A stretch of 64,000 nucleotides of DNA, from NCBI GenBank assembly GCA_013178305.1, contig JABLXB010000004.1, positions 1 through 64,000 of the forward strand, given 5' to 3'. This document shows positions 48,279-57,614 of the stretch, in pieces. The translations under genes were made by a program, and so were the position numbers. Each line of letters opens with the position of its first letter. Position 1 is the first letter of the stretch. The notes beneath the pieces were generated by a model that worked only from the letters and a program-made list of their open reading frames with translations, searched no databases and was not told the DNA's origin. This DNA comes from Bacillota bacterium. Lineage in GTDB: Bacteria; Bacillota; Sulfobacillia; JABLXB01.

Positions 48279-49072
48279 GACCGCAATACCGCCTCCGCCT
48301 GCATGTCCTTGGCGTTCATCTCGTATATCAGGCGCAGTCCTTCGAGCGTGAGCCACGGGTCGACCTCGGTGATCGTCTTCGTCTCCGGCGCCACTAGCGA
48401 CGCGAGACCCCCGGTAGCCACGACACGCGCGAACCCGCCGAGTTCCCTCCTGGTCCGGTCTACCAGCTCGTCCACCAGCCCGGCATAACCGAACAGTATC
48501 CCTGACTGCATGCTTGCAACAGTGTTCTTGCCGATCGCGGACGGCGGCTTGATCATCTCGATCTTGGGGAGCCTTGCGGCGCGCGTGTAGAGCGCTTCGG
48601 CGGAGATCCCGATCCCGGGAGAGATCGCGCCGCCCAGGTACTCGCCCTTGCGGGATATGGCGTCGAAAGTCGTGGCGGTACCGAAATCCACTACGATCAC
48701 GGGGCCACCGTATTTAGTGAAGGCCGCGACCGCGTTGACGATCCGGTCGGCGCCCACCTCGAGCGGGTTATCGTACCTGATCGTGATACCCGTCTTTATC
48801 CCCGGACCCACGACAAGCGGTTCGGCCCCGAAGAACCTCCTGGACATCTCCTCGACGTGGCCCGTGAGCGGCGGGACGACCGAGGATATGACGACGGCAT
48901 CCACGGACTTGGGGTCAAGCCCGTCGTACGTGAACAGCTGGCAGAACAGGATACCGTACTCGTCGGACGTCCTGTGCCTCTGCGTCGACACGCGCCAGTG
49001 CGCCACGAGATCCTTGCCCCTGTATACTCCGAGCACGACGTTCGTATTGCCTACGTCAACTACCAGCACCAT
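48272..49072 (-). CDS. coaX: type III pantothenate kinase
   Basis: First step of coenzyme A synthesis. 266 residues of the ASKHA fold: [14 protein letters not shown] at the N-terminus (phosphate 1 loop), [47 protein letters not shown] (phosphate 2), and [15 protein letters not shown]. Standard length. Upstream of the ThiF-like gene. Confidence 0.96.
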   Translation of the reverse strand: MVLVVDVGNTNVVLGVYRGKDLVAHWRVSTQRHRTSDEYGILFCQLFTYDGLDPKSVDAVVISSVVPPLTGHVEEMSRRFFGAEPLVVGPGIKTGITIRYDNPLEVGADRIVNAVAAFTKYGGPVIVVDFGTATTFDAISRKGEYLGGAISPGIGISAEALYTRAARLPKIEMIKPPSAIGKNTVASMQSGILFGYAGLVDELVDRTRRELGGFARVVATGGLASLVAPETKTITEVDPWLTLEGLRLIYEMNAKDMQAEAVLRSC

Positions 49073-49138
49073 GAGCGAACCGCCACCTCTCAGCCGGATC
49101 TCCAGCGCGCCTCCCAGCGCTTGGCCCGGGGGTCCAAC

Positions 49139-49888
49139 CTAATGCAATTCCAGTAAAGTAGATAATACAATGCCCGTCACCACTCCCGCAACAATCCCCC
49201 ACGTTCCCGTATGCCCGACGCGGAACTCCTGCGCATCGGGGATGAGTTCGTCGCAAGTTATGAACAGCATCGCGCCGGCCGCGAAGCCGAGGGCAAGCGC
49301 CAGCACGATCGGCGAAACCCCTCCAAGCGCCAGGCCTATCAGCGCGCCTACCCCCTCCGGCAGGCCCGCCGCTGCCGCCCAGCCCACCACCTTCCAGGTG
49401 CACCCGTCGACTCTACACATTGGGGCCGACATCGCCATACCCTCAGGCGCGTTATGAAGCATCATCATGATGGCCAGGCCGATGCCGAATCTCTCGGAAG
49501 CAAGGTAGCCGGCCCCGATCGCGAGGCCCTCCGGCAGGTTGTGTATCGCGATCCCGATGCCGATCAGGAGGCTGGCCCTGACAAACCGGGAGCTTTCGGT
49601 GTCGTCAGACATGAAGTGGACGTGCGGCGTCAGGAGGTCGATCAGCCCGATGAGCAGCGCGCCCCCGACCAGGCCCGCAATCCCCCAGCCCACGCTGGCG
49701 AGACGGAAGGCCTGGGGCATGAGGTCAAAGGCGACCATGGACAGCATGATGCCGCCGGAGAACCCGAGGATGATGCTGAATACCCTGTCGGACGGTCTTC
49801 CGAAGAATCTGAGCGCGAGCCCGCCCGCGCCGGTACCCACGAGGCCTGAGAGCAGGCCTATGATAGCTCCCATGACTACCCGCGACAA
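49139..49888 (-). CDS. ZIP family metal transporter
   Basis: A 249-residue ZIP-family permease (zinc/iron uptake or efflux) with about eight helices. Metal-site helices read HNLPEGLAIGAGY and HNAPEGMAMS. N-terminal GAIIGLLSGLVGTGAGG is typical of the GufA-like branch. Its first ~28 codons and upstream region are duplicated, in diverged form, at 54876-55024 on the far side of the liv operon. Confidence 0.92.
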   Translation of the reverse strand: MSRVVMGAIIGLLSGLVGTGAGGLALRFFGRPSDRVFSIILGFSGGIMLSMVAFDLMPQAFRLASVGWGIAGLVGGALLIGLIDLLTPHVHFMSDDTESSRFVRASLLIGIGIAIHNLPEGLAIGAGYLASERFGIGLAIMMMLHNAPEGMAMSAPMCRVDGCTWKVVGWAAAAGLPEGVGALIGLALGGVSPIVLALALGFAAGAMLFITCDELIPDAQEFRVGHTGTWGIVAGVVTGIVLSTLLELH

Positions 49889-49968
49889 ATCGTTAGCCCT
49901 TTCGCTGTTCCTGCTTCAGATCCTGACTTTCGTGCATGTCATTCTCATGTCATTCTTTAGAATGCCCA
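49806..49968. repeat. direct repeat copy A (ZIP gene 5' end)
   Basis: The stretch matches 54876-55024 in the same orientation. The core 49806-49928 differs from 54876-54996 at only a small number of positions, with a few short indels; the similarity weakens but continues to the shared ATGCCCA at the end. This copy is in the intact ZIP gene. Confidence 0.85.
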
Positions 49969-50102
49969 GTTGCGCTTTGGTGCGTTAGGCCCTGGTACAT
50001 TACGGCCACGGTCGCACTGCGGCGGTTCGTCACCATGGTGTGAGGACCTATGTATGGCGCCACGTGATCGTGAGGTCCTACGGCAAGGATAATTCCGCTG
50101 CG

Positions 50103-50846
50103 TCAGGCGGTTTCCCTGCCGGACCCGCCGAGGTATGCCTCCTTAATGCGGACATCGCCCAGGAGGGCGTCGGCCGTCCCCGAAAACGCGATGGTACCCG
50201 TTTCGAGCACGTAGCAGTAATCTGCTATCCGGAGCGCCATGTGCGCGTTTTGCTCGACCAGGAGAACGGTGATACCGCTCTGGTTGATTTCCCTTATGAT
50301 CCGGAATATCTCCTGGACGAGGATGGGGGAAAGACCCATCGACGGCTCGTCGAGGAGCATCAGCCTGCCCCGCGTCATCAGGGCGCGCCCGACGGCCAGC
50401 ATTTGCTGTTCACCGCCGGACAGAGTGCCCCCAAACTGATTCTGTCGCTCCCTGAGGCGGGGGAATGTAGCGAACACCCGCTCCAGGTCCTGTTTGACGG
50501 CCGCGCGGTCTTTCCTTGCGTACGTCGCCAGTTTGAGGTTTTCAAGGACGGTCAGGTTCCCGAATATCCCGCGACCCTCTGGAACGTGTGCTATGCCCAT
50601 CTCGACGATCTCGTGCGCCGGTCGCTTCAATAGATCCTGACCGTCCAACATGATGCCGCCCGATTTGGCCCGGAGCAGCCCGGATATTGTCCTCAGCGCG
50701 GTGGACTTCCCGGCCCCGTTCGCTCCTATCAGCGTTACTATCTGCCCGGGATAGACGTCGAACGAGATCCCACGCAGCGCGCGGATGCTGCCGTACGACA
50801 CCGATAGTTCCCTTACGGAAAGAAGCGGCGCGGAAGGTGTGCTCAC
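50103..50846 (-). CDS. livF: branched-chain amino acid-type ABC transporter ATP-binding protein
   Basis: 247-residue ATPase of the HAAT family importer. Walker A GANGAGKST, signature LSGGEQQMLAVGRALM, Walker B LMLLDEPSMGLSP, and H-loop region VLLVEQNAHMAL. The C-terminal EAYLGG ending is typical of LivF. It overlaps livG by 4 bases. Last gene of livJHMGF. Confidence 0.93.
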   Translation of the reverse strand: MSTPSAPLLSVRELSVSYGSIRALRGISFDVYPGQIVTLIGANGAGKSTALRTISGLLRAKSGGIMLDGQDLLKRPAHEIVEMGIAHVPEGRGIFGNLTVLENLKLATYARKDRAAVKQDLERVFATFPRLRERQNQFGGTLSGGEQQMLAVGRALMTRGRLMLLDEPSMGLSPILVQEIFRIIREINQSGITVLLVEQNAHMALRIADYCYVLETGTIAFSGTADALLGDVRIKEAYLGGSGRETA

Positions 50847-51613
50847 ACGACCATCTCCTTTCCGAGATACGCTTCGAGCACGCGCGGGTTGCTCTGGATC
50901 TCCGATGGCCGCCCCTCGGCGATCGTTTCCCCGAAGTCAAGCACCTTGATCCTCTCGCAGATCCCCATGACCACCTTCATCTGATGCTCGATGAGCAATA
51001 TAGTGAGGTTAAACTGGCTCCGCACCCACTGGATAAGATCCATCAGCTTCGAAATCTCCCCGGGATTCATGCCGGCGGCTGGTTCGTCGAGAAGCAGGAG
51101 AGAGGGGTTGCATGCAAGCGCCCGCGCTATCTCCAGGCGGCGCTGCTCTCCATAGGGCAGGCTCCTGGCGGGCATCCCCGCGTATTTCTTCAGGTTGAAT
51201 ATGCCCAGCAGGTCAAGCGCTCTCGAGCGCACCTCGCGTTCTTCGCTCTTGAACGCGCCTGTTCTGAGCAAGCCCTGCCACGGGTCATACTTTATCTGCG
51301 AAAACTGGGCGATTCGTACGTTATCCAGTACGCTCAAGTCCTTGAATAGCCGGATGGTCTGGAACGTTCTCGCTATGCCAGCTGAGGCTATGACGTTGGG
51401 CGCCATACCTGTGATGTCCCTGTCCTTGAAGGTTATCGATCCTTCTGTTGGGTGATACACGCCGGTTATAAGGTTAAACACGGTGGTCTTGCCGGCTCCG
51501 TTCGGCCCGATTATCCCGACCAGCTCGCCAGGCTCGACACGTAATTCGAACTCGCGGACCGCCCGCAGGCCGCCGAAAAAATGGGTGACTCCCCACATTT
51601 CAAGCAGCGACAT
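50843..51613 (-). CDS. livG: branched-chain amino acid-type ABC transporter ATP-binding protein
   Basis: 256-residue second ATPase. Walker A GPNGAGKTT, LSYGEQRR-type signature as LPYGEQRRLEIARAL, Walker B LLLLDEPAAGMNP, and ILLIEHQMKVVM. C-terminal VLEAYLG is LivG-like. Overlaps livM by 14 bases and livF by 4. Confidence 0.93.
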   Translation of the reverse strand: MSLLEMWGVTHFFGGLRAVREFELRVEPGELVGIIGPNGAGKTTVFNLITGVYHPTEGSITFKDRDITGMAPNVIASAGIARTFQTIRLFKDLSVLDNVRIAQFSQIKYDPWQGLLRTGAFKSEEREVRSRALDLLGIFNLKKYAGMPARSLPYGEQRRLEIARALACNPSLLLLDEPAAGMNPGEISKLMDLIQWVRSQFNLTILLIEHQMKVVMGICERIKVLDFGETIAEGRPSEIQSNPRVLEAYLGKEMVV

Positions 51614-52571
51614 CGGCCTTCACCTCCACCGTGCTCATGTCCTCGTCCCCGGGCAAAAACCACCTGTGTTCACGAAGACCCATTATGCCTGTCGGCCTGA
51701 ATAGCATGAGCGCCACCAGCATTAACGGGCCGACCACCCACCGCCACACCATCAGCGGCCTCAGGAGTTCGAGAAGAACCGTGAATATCGCGGCGCCGAG
51801 TATGGACCCCCAGATCGAGCCGACGCCGCCGAGGTAAACCATAACCAGCACCTCGGTAGATTTCAGTATCGTAAACGACCTGGGGTTGATGAACTGGAGC
51901 AGGTGTGCAAATAGCGCCCCCGCCACTCCGGCGAAGAATGAAGACAGCACAAAGGCGAGCACCTTGCACTTGCGGGTGTCCACCGAGACCAGCGCCGACG
52001 CCACCTCGTCCTCCCTGATCGAAAGCACCCCGCGCCCGTAATTCGTGTAGACGAAGTTCCTGACCCCGAACACCGCTATCAAGGTCCACACGTACACCCA
52101 GGCCGGGTTAGTCAGTTTGGCCATACCCATAAAGCCTCGCGGTCCCCCAATTACCTCCATGTTTTCGAGGGCGCTCCTGATGATCATGTTGAATGCCAGC
52201 GTGACAATCGCCAGGTAGTCGCCCCTCGTTTTGAAAGAAGGGACAGCGATGACCACTCCCGCCAGCGCTGCCGCGGCGCCCCCTGCAAGTACCACCAGCG
52301 GGAACAACGTGGCGCCCCAGGCTGCAGGAATAACTTTTACTGTAAGGATGGAGGATGCATATGCCCCGATTGCCATGAACGCCGCGTGACCCACGGAGAA
52401 CTCCCCCATGTATCCGTTGACGAGATTCAGGCCGACGGTCAGGATGATGTTGATTCCTATGTACATGAGCACCAGTTCCAGGTATGGGTTGACCAGTCCG
52501 GTGTGGGGGAGGACCGCCAGGGCGGGGATGAGGCCCAGGATGACCCAGATGTGTTTGTCCCGTTTCCTCAT
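51600..52571 (-). CDS. livM: branched-chain amino acid-type ABC transporter permease
   Basis: 323-residue inner-membrane permease with about nine helices. LivM signature GHAAFMAIGAYASSIL, TRGDYLAIVTLAFNMIIR, and the EAA-like loop DTRKCKVLAFVLSSFFAGVAGALFAH. ATG 52571 follows GAGGTG. It pairs with LivH. Confidence 0.92.
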   Translation of the reverse strand: MRKRDKHIWVILGLIPALAVLPHTGLVNPYLELVLMYIGINIILTVGLNLVNGYMGEFSVGHAAFMAIGAYASSILTVKVIPAAWGATLFPLVVLAGGAAAALAGVVIAVPSFKTRGDYLAIVTLAFNMIIRSALENMEVIGGPRGFMGMAKLTNPAWVYVWTLIAVFGVRNFVYTNYGRGVLSIREDEVASALVSVDTRKCKVLAFVLSSFFAGVAGALFAHLLQFINPRSFTILKSTEVLVMVYLGGVGSIWGSILGAAIFTVLLELLRPLMVWRWVVGPLMLVALMLFRPTGIMGLREHRWFLPGDEDMSTVEVKADVAA

Positions 52572-52618
52572 TTAGGCACCTCACATTTCGTACCTTGCAT
52601 TCGCTCAAGGCGGTTGGC

Positions 52619-53524
52619 CTACACCTTCTGCACGCTGGGCCTGCCCAGTATGCCGGTGGGCTTGGACACGAGGAACAGCAAGAGAATCGAGAAGGCTACA
52701 AAGTCCCTGTACGTTGAAGACGGGAGAACGAGCGGGGTGAATATCTCCACAAAGCCGAGAATATACGCCCCTATCATCGCGCCCCGCACGTTTCCGATGC
52801 CGCCCACGACGGCAGCGATAAACGCCCACCACCCGATCCTGATCCCCATGTACGGGTCGATGACCGGGTAGGCGATCCCGTAAAGAATTCCACCGGCGGC
52901 CGCGACCGACGACCCGATGGCGAATGTGAGTGAAATGATCCGGTCCAGCGGCACTCCCATGAGGGGAACCACGTTCTTGTCGAAGGATATGGCGCGCATC
53001 GCCATGCCTGTCATCGTCTTCATGACGATTGTGTCAAGGATTAACATGACGACCACGGAAACCACAACAATCAGGATCTGGATGGTTGATACCGTCACTC
53101 CGGCGAGGTCGATGTTGACGACAGGAATGAGAGCCGGCATCTTTCTTGGCTCCGCGCCCATGGTTGCGAGGGTGAAGTTCTCCAGGAACAGGCCGGCGCC
53201 CAGTGCAGTTATGACCAATGACACCCTCGGCGCGTTCCGGAGCGGCCTGTACGCCACCCGCTCTATGATGACGGCGAGCGTCGCGGTTCCTATCATCGAA
53301 ACGAGCATGGTCAGGATGAACGCCAGCCATAACGGCGCGTGCCTGAAGGAAAGAAAAAAGCCCGCCGCAAACACGCCGAGGTAGGCGCTGACCATGAAGA
53401 TATCGCCGTGCGCGAAATTGATCAGCCGGAGTATGCCGTAGACCATCGTGTATCCCAGCGCTATCAAGGCGTACACGCTACCCAGCTGGAGCGCGTTCAG
53501 TGCTTGTTGCACAAGGTGCACCAA
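52619..53524 (-). CDS. livH: branched-chain amino acid-type ABC transporter permease
   Basis: 301-residue permease. QQALNALQLGSVYALIALGYTMVYGILRLINFAHGD is the standard LivH opening; GGIGNVRGAMIGAYILG lies near the C-terminus. TTG start with GGGGGAGGG. 78 bases after livJ. Confidence 0.93.
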   Translation of the reverse strand: MVHLVQQALNALQLGSVYALIALGYTMVYGILRLINFAHGDIFMVSAYLGVFAAGFFLSFRHAPLWLAFILTMLVSMIGTATLAVIIERVAYRPLRNAPRVSLVITALGAGLFLENFTLATMGAEPRKMPALIPVVNIDLAGVTVSTIQILIVVVSVVVMLILDTIVMKTMTGMAMRAISFDKNVVPLMGVPLDRIISLTFAIGSSVAAAGGILYGIAYPVIDPYMGIRIGWWAFIAAVVGGIGNVRGAMIGAYILGFVEIFTPLVLPSSTYRDFVAFSILLLFLVSKPTGILGRPSVQKV

Positions 53525-53602
53525 TGCGTGACCCTCCCCCAGGCAAATCGGGGCGGTGAGGCCGTCCCGTGACGGCCCCTTTCCGCCCCTCTTTGCACCC
53601 GG

Positions 53603-54742
53603 TTATGGTTTGGCCGTCTCGAAGTACTTGAAGTTGCCGTCCTTGATCTGGAGGATGACCGCGCTCTTGACAGGGTCTCCGGTCCCCTTGAACTGGAGGA
53701 CTCCCGTAACCCCCTCAAACTTCGCGATCCCTGCCAGGGCGTCGCGTACGGCCTGCCTGTCGGGCTTCCCCGCTGCCTTGATCGCCTGGAACAGCAGGCT
53801 AAAAGAGTCGTAGGTCAACGCCGCGACATCGTCGGGGGTGCTCCCGTACTTTTCCTTGTAAGTCTTGATGAAATTCTGCGCCACCGGAGTCGCAATGTCG
53901 GGGGCGTAGTGGGTGCTGAAGAAGTGGCCCTCCATATCGGCGCCACCGAGCTTTATGAGCTCAGGGCTACCCCAGCTGTCGCCGCCCAGGAACTTGCCCT
54001 TGTAGCCGAGCTTGTATGCCTGCTGGACCTGGAGCGGGACTTCGCTGTAGTAGTTGGGGAGGAACAGGACATCCGGACTGGCATTCTTTATTCTGGTGAG
54101 CTGCGAACTGAAGTCCTTGTCACCGGTGGTATAGGTTTCGAACGACACGATCTTTCCGCCGGATCCCTCGAACGTCTTCTTGAACACCTCGGCGATGCCC
54201 TTGTTGTATTCGCTGCCTACGTCGTAGAGCACCGCGGCCGTCTTGGCCTGCAGGTTGTTCAACGCGAACTTGGCGCACACCACTCCCTGGAAGTCGTCGA
54301 TGAAGCACGCGCGGAATATGTACTTCTTGCCATCGGTGGTCTTGGGGTTCGTGGACCACGGGCTGATCATAGGAACCTTGGATGCTTCGGCGATGGACGC
54401 GGCGGGAATGGCGTTGCGGCTGGCGTTCGGCCCGATCATGGCGAGAACCTGGCCCTGGTTAATCAGCTTTTGAGTGACCGCCGCGGCAGACTCAGCCTTA
54501 TCCTCGTTATCCTCGATCAGTAAGGTGATCGTGTACTTCCTGCCGCCTACCTCCAGGCCACCGGCCTTATTAACCTCATCCACCGCCATGACAGCCGCGT
54601 TTTTACACGATTGACCGACTACAGGGATGCTGCCGGTAAGTTCGGCGTTGCATCCGATCTTTATCTCTCCGGGTTTACTGGTGCAGCCTGCCACCGACGC
54701 GGCAATACACGCGATCACTACTAGCGCCAGTAATCTCTTCAA
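53603..54742 (-). CDS. livJ: branched-chain amino acid-type ABC transporter substrate-binding lipoprotein
   Basis: 379-residue extracellular binding protein of type I fold. The signal peptide ends in a lipobox VAGC, so it is membrane-anchored. Opening GEIKIGCNAELTGSIPVVGQSCKNAAVMAVDEVNKAGG, then IGPNASRNAIPAASIAEASKVPMISP and YDSFSLLFQAIKAAG are typical LivJ/Peripla_BP_6 features. TTG start after GGGGGGTAA. The ligand may be branched-chain amino acids, other amides or small acids. Confidence 0.93.
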   Translation of the reverse strand: MKRLLALVVIACIAASVAGCTSKPGEIKIGCNAELTGSIPVVGQSCKNAAVMAVDEVNKAGGLEVGGRKYTITLLIEDNEDKAESAAAVTQKLINQGQVLAMIGPNASRNAIPAASIAEASKVPMISPWSTNPKTTDGKKYIFRACFIDDFQGVVCAKFALNNLQAKTAAVLYDVGSEYNKGIAEVFKKTFEGSGGKIVSFETYTTGDKDFSSQLTRIKNASPDVLFLPNYYSEVPLQVQQAYKLGYKGKFLGGDSWGSPELIKLGGADMEGHFFSTHYAPDIATPVAQNFIKTYKEKYGSTPDDVAALTYDSFSLLFQAIKAAGKPDRQAVRDALAGIAKFEGVTGVLQFKGTGDPVKSAVILQIKDGNFKYFETAKP

Positions 54743-54770
54743 AACCGATTACCCCCCTCGCGATGATCTA

Positions 54771-54811
54771 AATCAAGATAGCCTGAATCAAGATGCTTTG
54801 AATCAAGCGCC
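54771..54811. repeat. 15-bp tandem repeats upstream of livJ
   Basis: Three copies of AATCAAG(AT) start at 54771, 54786 and 54801, period 15 bases, in the 5' leader of livJ. A tandem, in-phase arrangement suits cooperative binding of a regulator. Confidence 0.6.
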
Positions 54812-54844
54812 GTCTCCTGGAGTTTCAGGCGTGCGTTCCTGCAA
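54803..54844 (-). CDS. possible 13-residue leader peptide
   Basis: TTG at 54844 is preceded by an ideal AAGGAGGTGAT ribosome site at about six bases. It opens a 13-codon frame (MQERTPETPGDGA) that stops at 54803 within the tandem repeats and about 60 bases before the livJ start. It could be a leader peptide for attenuation or a leftover start of a lost gene. Confidence 0.3.
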   Translation of the reverse strand: MQERTPETPGDGA

Positions 54845-54875
54845 TAATCACCTCCTTCGAAAATCTCCCTATAAA

Positions 54876-55024
54876 AATCTGAGCGCGAGCCCGCCTGCTG
54901 GTACCCACGAGGCCGGAGAGCAGGCCTACGATAGCTCCCATGACTGCCCGCGACAAAATGTTAGCCCTTTCGCTGTTCCTGCTTCAGATCCTGACTATTG
55001 TGCGTTCCATTCTGTAGGATGCCC
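54876..55024. repeat. direct repeat copy B (relic of ZIP gene 5' end)
   Basis: Diverged copy of 49806-49968, in the same orientation. It contains the start region of the ZIP gene without the rest of the coding sequence. With copy A it brackets the liv operon. Confidence 0.85.
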
Positions 55025-55480
55025 ATGTCCTCCTGCACGGAGGCTTCGACCAAGCCGGTAGGCTCGTCCAACACCAGGAGTTCGGCCCCTCTCCTCAGGG
55101 CCGTCAGGATCTCCACTTTCTGGCGCATGCCGGCCGGTGTGTCCTCATAGACCACGTTCTCGGCGACGGTCAGGGAGGGCGCCAACATGAAGTGCTGGTG
55201 GACCATGCCGATGCCGTCGTCCGGCTGGCCTTGAGAAAGGTCTGGGCCAGGGGACGGTCCGAGCGCTCGAGTACCTCCATGCCCTCGGCCCCAAACAGCG
55301 CCTTTAGCGTTGTCTCCCATGGAACCATAGTGATGGGGATCCCCGACTGGAAAACGACAGCCGCCGCCTCCGGGTCTGCGTGGATGTTGAACCCGGCCAC
55401 TACCGTGATGTTGCCCCGAGCGTCGCATAAAAACGGTCCCACAAGGACGTGGCAATTTATGGCAATCTTTCCACACGGTC
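55010..55480 (-). pseudogene. mosaic relic: nucleoside hydrolase and nucleoside ABC ATPase fragments
   Basis: On the minus strand, the segment near 55440-55250 encodes GNITVVAGFNIHADPEAAAVVFQSGIPITMV, a recognisable inosine-uridine nucleoside hydrolase piece. In another frame, from about 55250 to 55010, comes IGMVHQHFMLAPSLTVAENVV (Q-loop part of a nucleoside/BMP-type ABC ATPase) joined directly to TPAGMRQKVEIL...LLVLDEPTGLV (signature/Walker B part). About 100 residues between these parts are missing. Neither gene could be functional. It indicates a decayed purine-nucleoside salvage locus abutting repeat copy B. Confidence 0.75.
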
Positions 55481-55612
55481 CGCATTTCGCCCCAAAATGA
55501 AAGAATCCTGTTAAGTTGTCTGATTTCTACGAGCAGCTGCCCTGCAAGCGTTCAGGTAAGCACTGGAGACACATGCTGGCAACAAGCCATCAAGGAGGGC
55601 TAGAGATGGATC

Positions 55613-55636
55613 GGAGGCGACGCGGTGGTCGCCTCC
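55613..55636. other. perfect hairpin
   Basis: GGAGGCGAC and GTCGCCTCC form a 9-bp perfect stem with a 6-base loop in the gap between the relic locus and formate-THF ligase, with no T run on either strand beyond ATTT on the plus side. Confidence 0.45.
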
Positions 55637-55667
55637 ATTTCGTGCAGTCCTGCTGGAAGGGGCCCAA

Positions 55668-55693
55668 CAGGGCCCAGCCCAGGCCGGGCCCTG
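55668..55693 (-). terminator. hairpin downstream of formate-THF ligase
   Basis: Minus-strand CAGGGCCC/GGGCCCTG stem with a 10-base loop, 14 bases after the stop. It lacks a clear T run, so it may be a weak or factor-assisted terminator. Confidence 0.4.
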
Positions 55694-55706
55694 CGGACAA
55701 CACCTG

Positions 55707-57404
55707 CTAGAACAGCCCTACGATCTTCCCTTCGTCGTCGAAGTCGATGTGCGCTCCGGCGGGGTCCGACGGGAGGCCGGGCATAGTCCTCATCTCGCCG
55801 AGGAGCGGGTAGAGGAAGCCGGCGCCGACCGACGCGCGGACCTCGCGCACGGTGACCTTGAAGTTTCTCGGCCGGCCCTTCAGGCTTGCATCCGCCGATA
55901 GCGAGAGGTGGGTCTTGGCCATGCATATCGGGATCTTGTCGAACCCGTTCGCGGTGTACATCTTGATCTGCTTCTCCGCCGCCGGCAGGTAATCGACTCC
56001 CGACGCGCCGTAGACCTTCGTCGCTATGGTCTCGATCTTCTCCTTGATCGACGCCTCGAGCGGGTAGAGGAACTTGAACTGGTTGGGCTGCTCCGATGCC
56101 TTGATGATGGCCTTCGCCAGGTCGATTCCGCCTTCACCGCCCTTCGCCCAGACCTCGCTGAGCACGGAGTCGGAGGCTCCCGCCTGCACGGCGAGCTCGC
56201 GGATCATCTGGATTTCCTTGTCGTGGTCGGTATCGAACCTGTTGACGCAGACGACTACCGGAACGCCGTGCATCCTGACGTTCTCGATCTGCTTCGCCAG
56301 GTTCTCGCAGCCCTTCGCGAGAGCGTCGTAGTTCTCCTTCGCGACGAGCTCCTTGTCCATCGGTTTGCCCGGGACGACCCTGAACGCGCCGCCGTGCATC
56401 TTCAGCGCGCGGACCGTCGCGACCATGACCGCGGCGTCGGGCTTGAGGCCACTGTAGCGGCACTTTATGTTGAAGAATTTCTCACAGCCGATGTCGGCGC
56501 CGAACCCGGCCTCGGTCACAACGTAGTCACCGAGCTTGACCGCGATCTTGTCCGCCAGGATCGAGTTGTTGCCGTGCGCGATATTGGCGAACGGCCCCGC
56601 GTGCACGAAAACCGGGGTATTCTCGAGGGTCTGGATCAGGTTCGGCTTGATCGCGTCTTTGAGGAGGACCGCCATCGAGCCGGCGCAGCGCAGGTCTTCC
56701 GCCGTGACGGGATTGCCGTCCTTGCTGTAGCCGACGACGATCTTGCCGAGTCTCTGGCGGAGGTCCTTGATGTTATTGGTGAGTGCGAGGATCGCCATGA
56801 CCTCGGAAGCAACGGCGATGTCAAATCCCGTCTCGCGAGGGTGACCGTTCTCGGACCCGCCCAGGCCGACGATGACCTTCCGGAGGGCGCGGTCGGAGAT
56901 GTCGACGACGCGCGGCCACGTTATCGTGAACGGGTCGATGTTGAACGGGTTGCCGTGTAGGATGCTGGCGTCGATGAACGCCGCCAGCAGGTTGTGGGCG
57001 AGTGCGACCGCGTGGGTGTCGCCGGTGAAGTGGAGGTTGAACTCCTCCATCGGGATGCACTGAGAGTAGCCGCCACCGGCGGCGCCCCCTTTTATCCCGA
57101 ACACGGGGCCCAGCGACGGCTGCCTTATGCAGTTGATCGTCTTCTTGCCGAGGCGGTTTAGCGCCTGGCCAAGGCCTATCGTGGTGGTGGTCTTGCCTTC
57201 ACCGAGTGGTGTGGGGGTTATGGCCGTGACTACCACGTACTTCGCGTTCGGCTTGCCGGCGAACTTGTCGATGACATCGAGTGATACCTTCGCCTTGTAC
57301 TTGCCGTAGTACTCGATGTCGTCCTCCGTGAGCCCGATGCCTTTTGCGATTTCCCCGATAGGCTTCATCTTTGCTTCCTGGGCGATTTCGATGTCGCTTT
57401 TCAT
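55707..57404 (-). CDS. fhs: formate--tetrahydrofolate ligase
   Basis: ATP-dependent formation of 10-formyl-THF from formate, the entry to the methyl branch of the Wood-Ljungdahl pathway. 565 residues with the P-loop TPLGEGKTTTTIGL, RQPSLGPVFGIKGGAAGGGYSQ, HFTGDTHAV, NPFNIDP and the C-terminal GAGFLYPLLGEMRTMPGLP. Length is standard. Downstream of hutI; one-carbon units from histidine degradation and from acetogenesis would meet here. Its presence supports an acetogen-like or syntrophic metabolism. Confidence 0.97.
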   Translation of the reverse strand: MKSDIEIAQEAKMKPIGEIAKGIGLTEDDIEYYGKYKAKVSLDVIDKFAGKPNAKYVVVTAITPTPLGEGKTTTTIGLGQALNRLGKKTINCIRQPSLGPVFGIKGGAAGGGYSQCIPMEEFNLHFTGDTHAVALAHNLLAAFIDASILHGNPFNIDPFTITWPRVVDISDRALRKVIVGLGGSENGHPRETGFDIAVASEVMAILALTNNIKDLRQRLGKIVVGYSKDGNPVTAEDLRCAGSMAVLLKDAIKPNLIQTLENTPVFVHAGPFANIAHGNNSILADKIAVKLGDYVVTEAGFGADIGCEKFFNIKCRYSGLKPDAAVMVATVRALKMHGGAFRVVPGKPMDKELVAKENYDALAKGCENLAKQIENVRMHGVPVVVCVNRFDTDHDKEIQMIRELAVQAGASDSVLSEVWAKGGEGGIDLAKAIIKASEQPNQFKFLYPLEASIKEKIETIATKVYGASGVDYLPAAEKQIKMYTANGFDKIPICMAKTHLSLSADASLKGRPRNFKVTVREVRASVGAGFLYPLLGEMRTMPGLPSDPAGAHIDFDDEGKIVGLF

Positions 57405-57614
57405 CGGCGCACCTTCCTTGTCCGCAGATTCGTCGGATCGGGCCGCAAACCCGTCTACTGACGAGAAACCCCCCCGCTCTCATACGCTCCAGTCAATGCA
57501 AGAATCGTTCCGCCGCCGGCGCCACCGGCCGCTTTCCCGGGGGGCCCCGCCTGGGCGGAGTGTTCAGTCGTACTTCACAGCGTTCTCCTTTCTACGTCCC
57601 GCGGCAAACTCCTG

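Noticed and set aside
55516-55710. 64-codon plus-strand frame before fhs
   Set aside because: It covers two hairpins, has no ribosome site at its start and no family resemblance.
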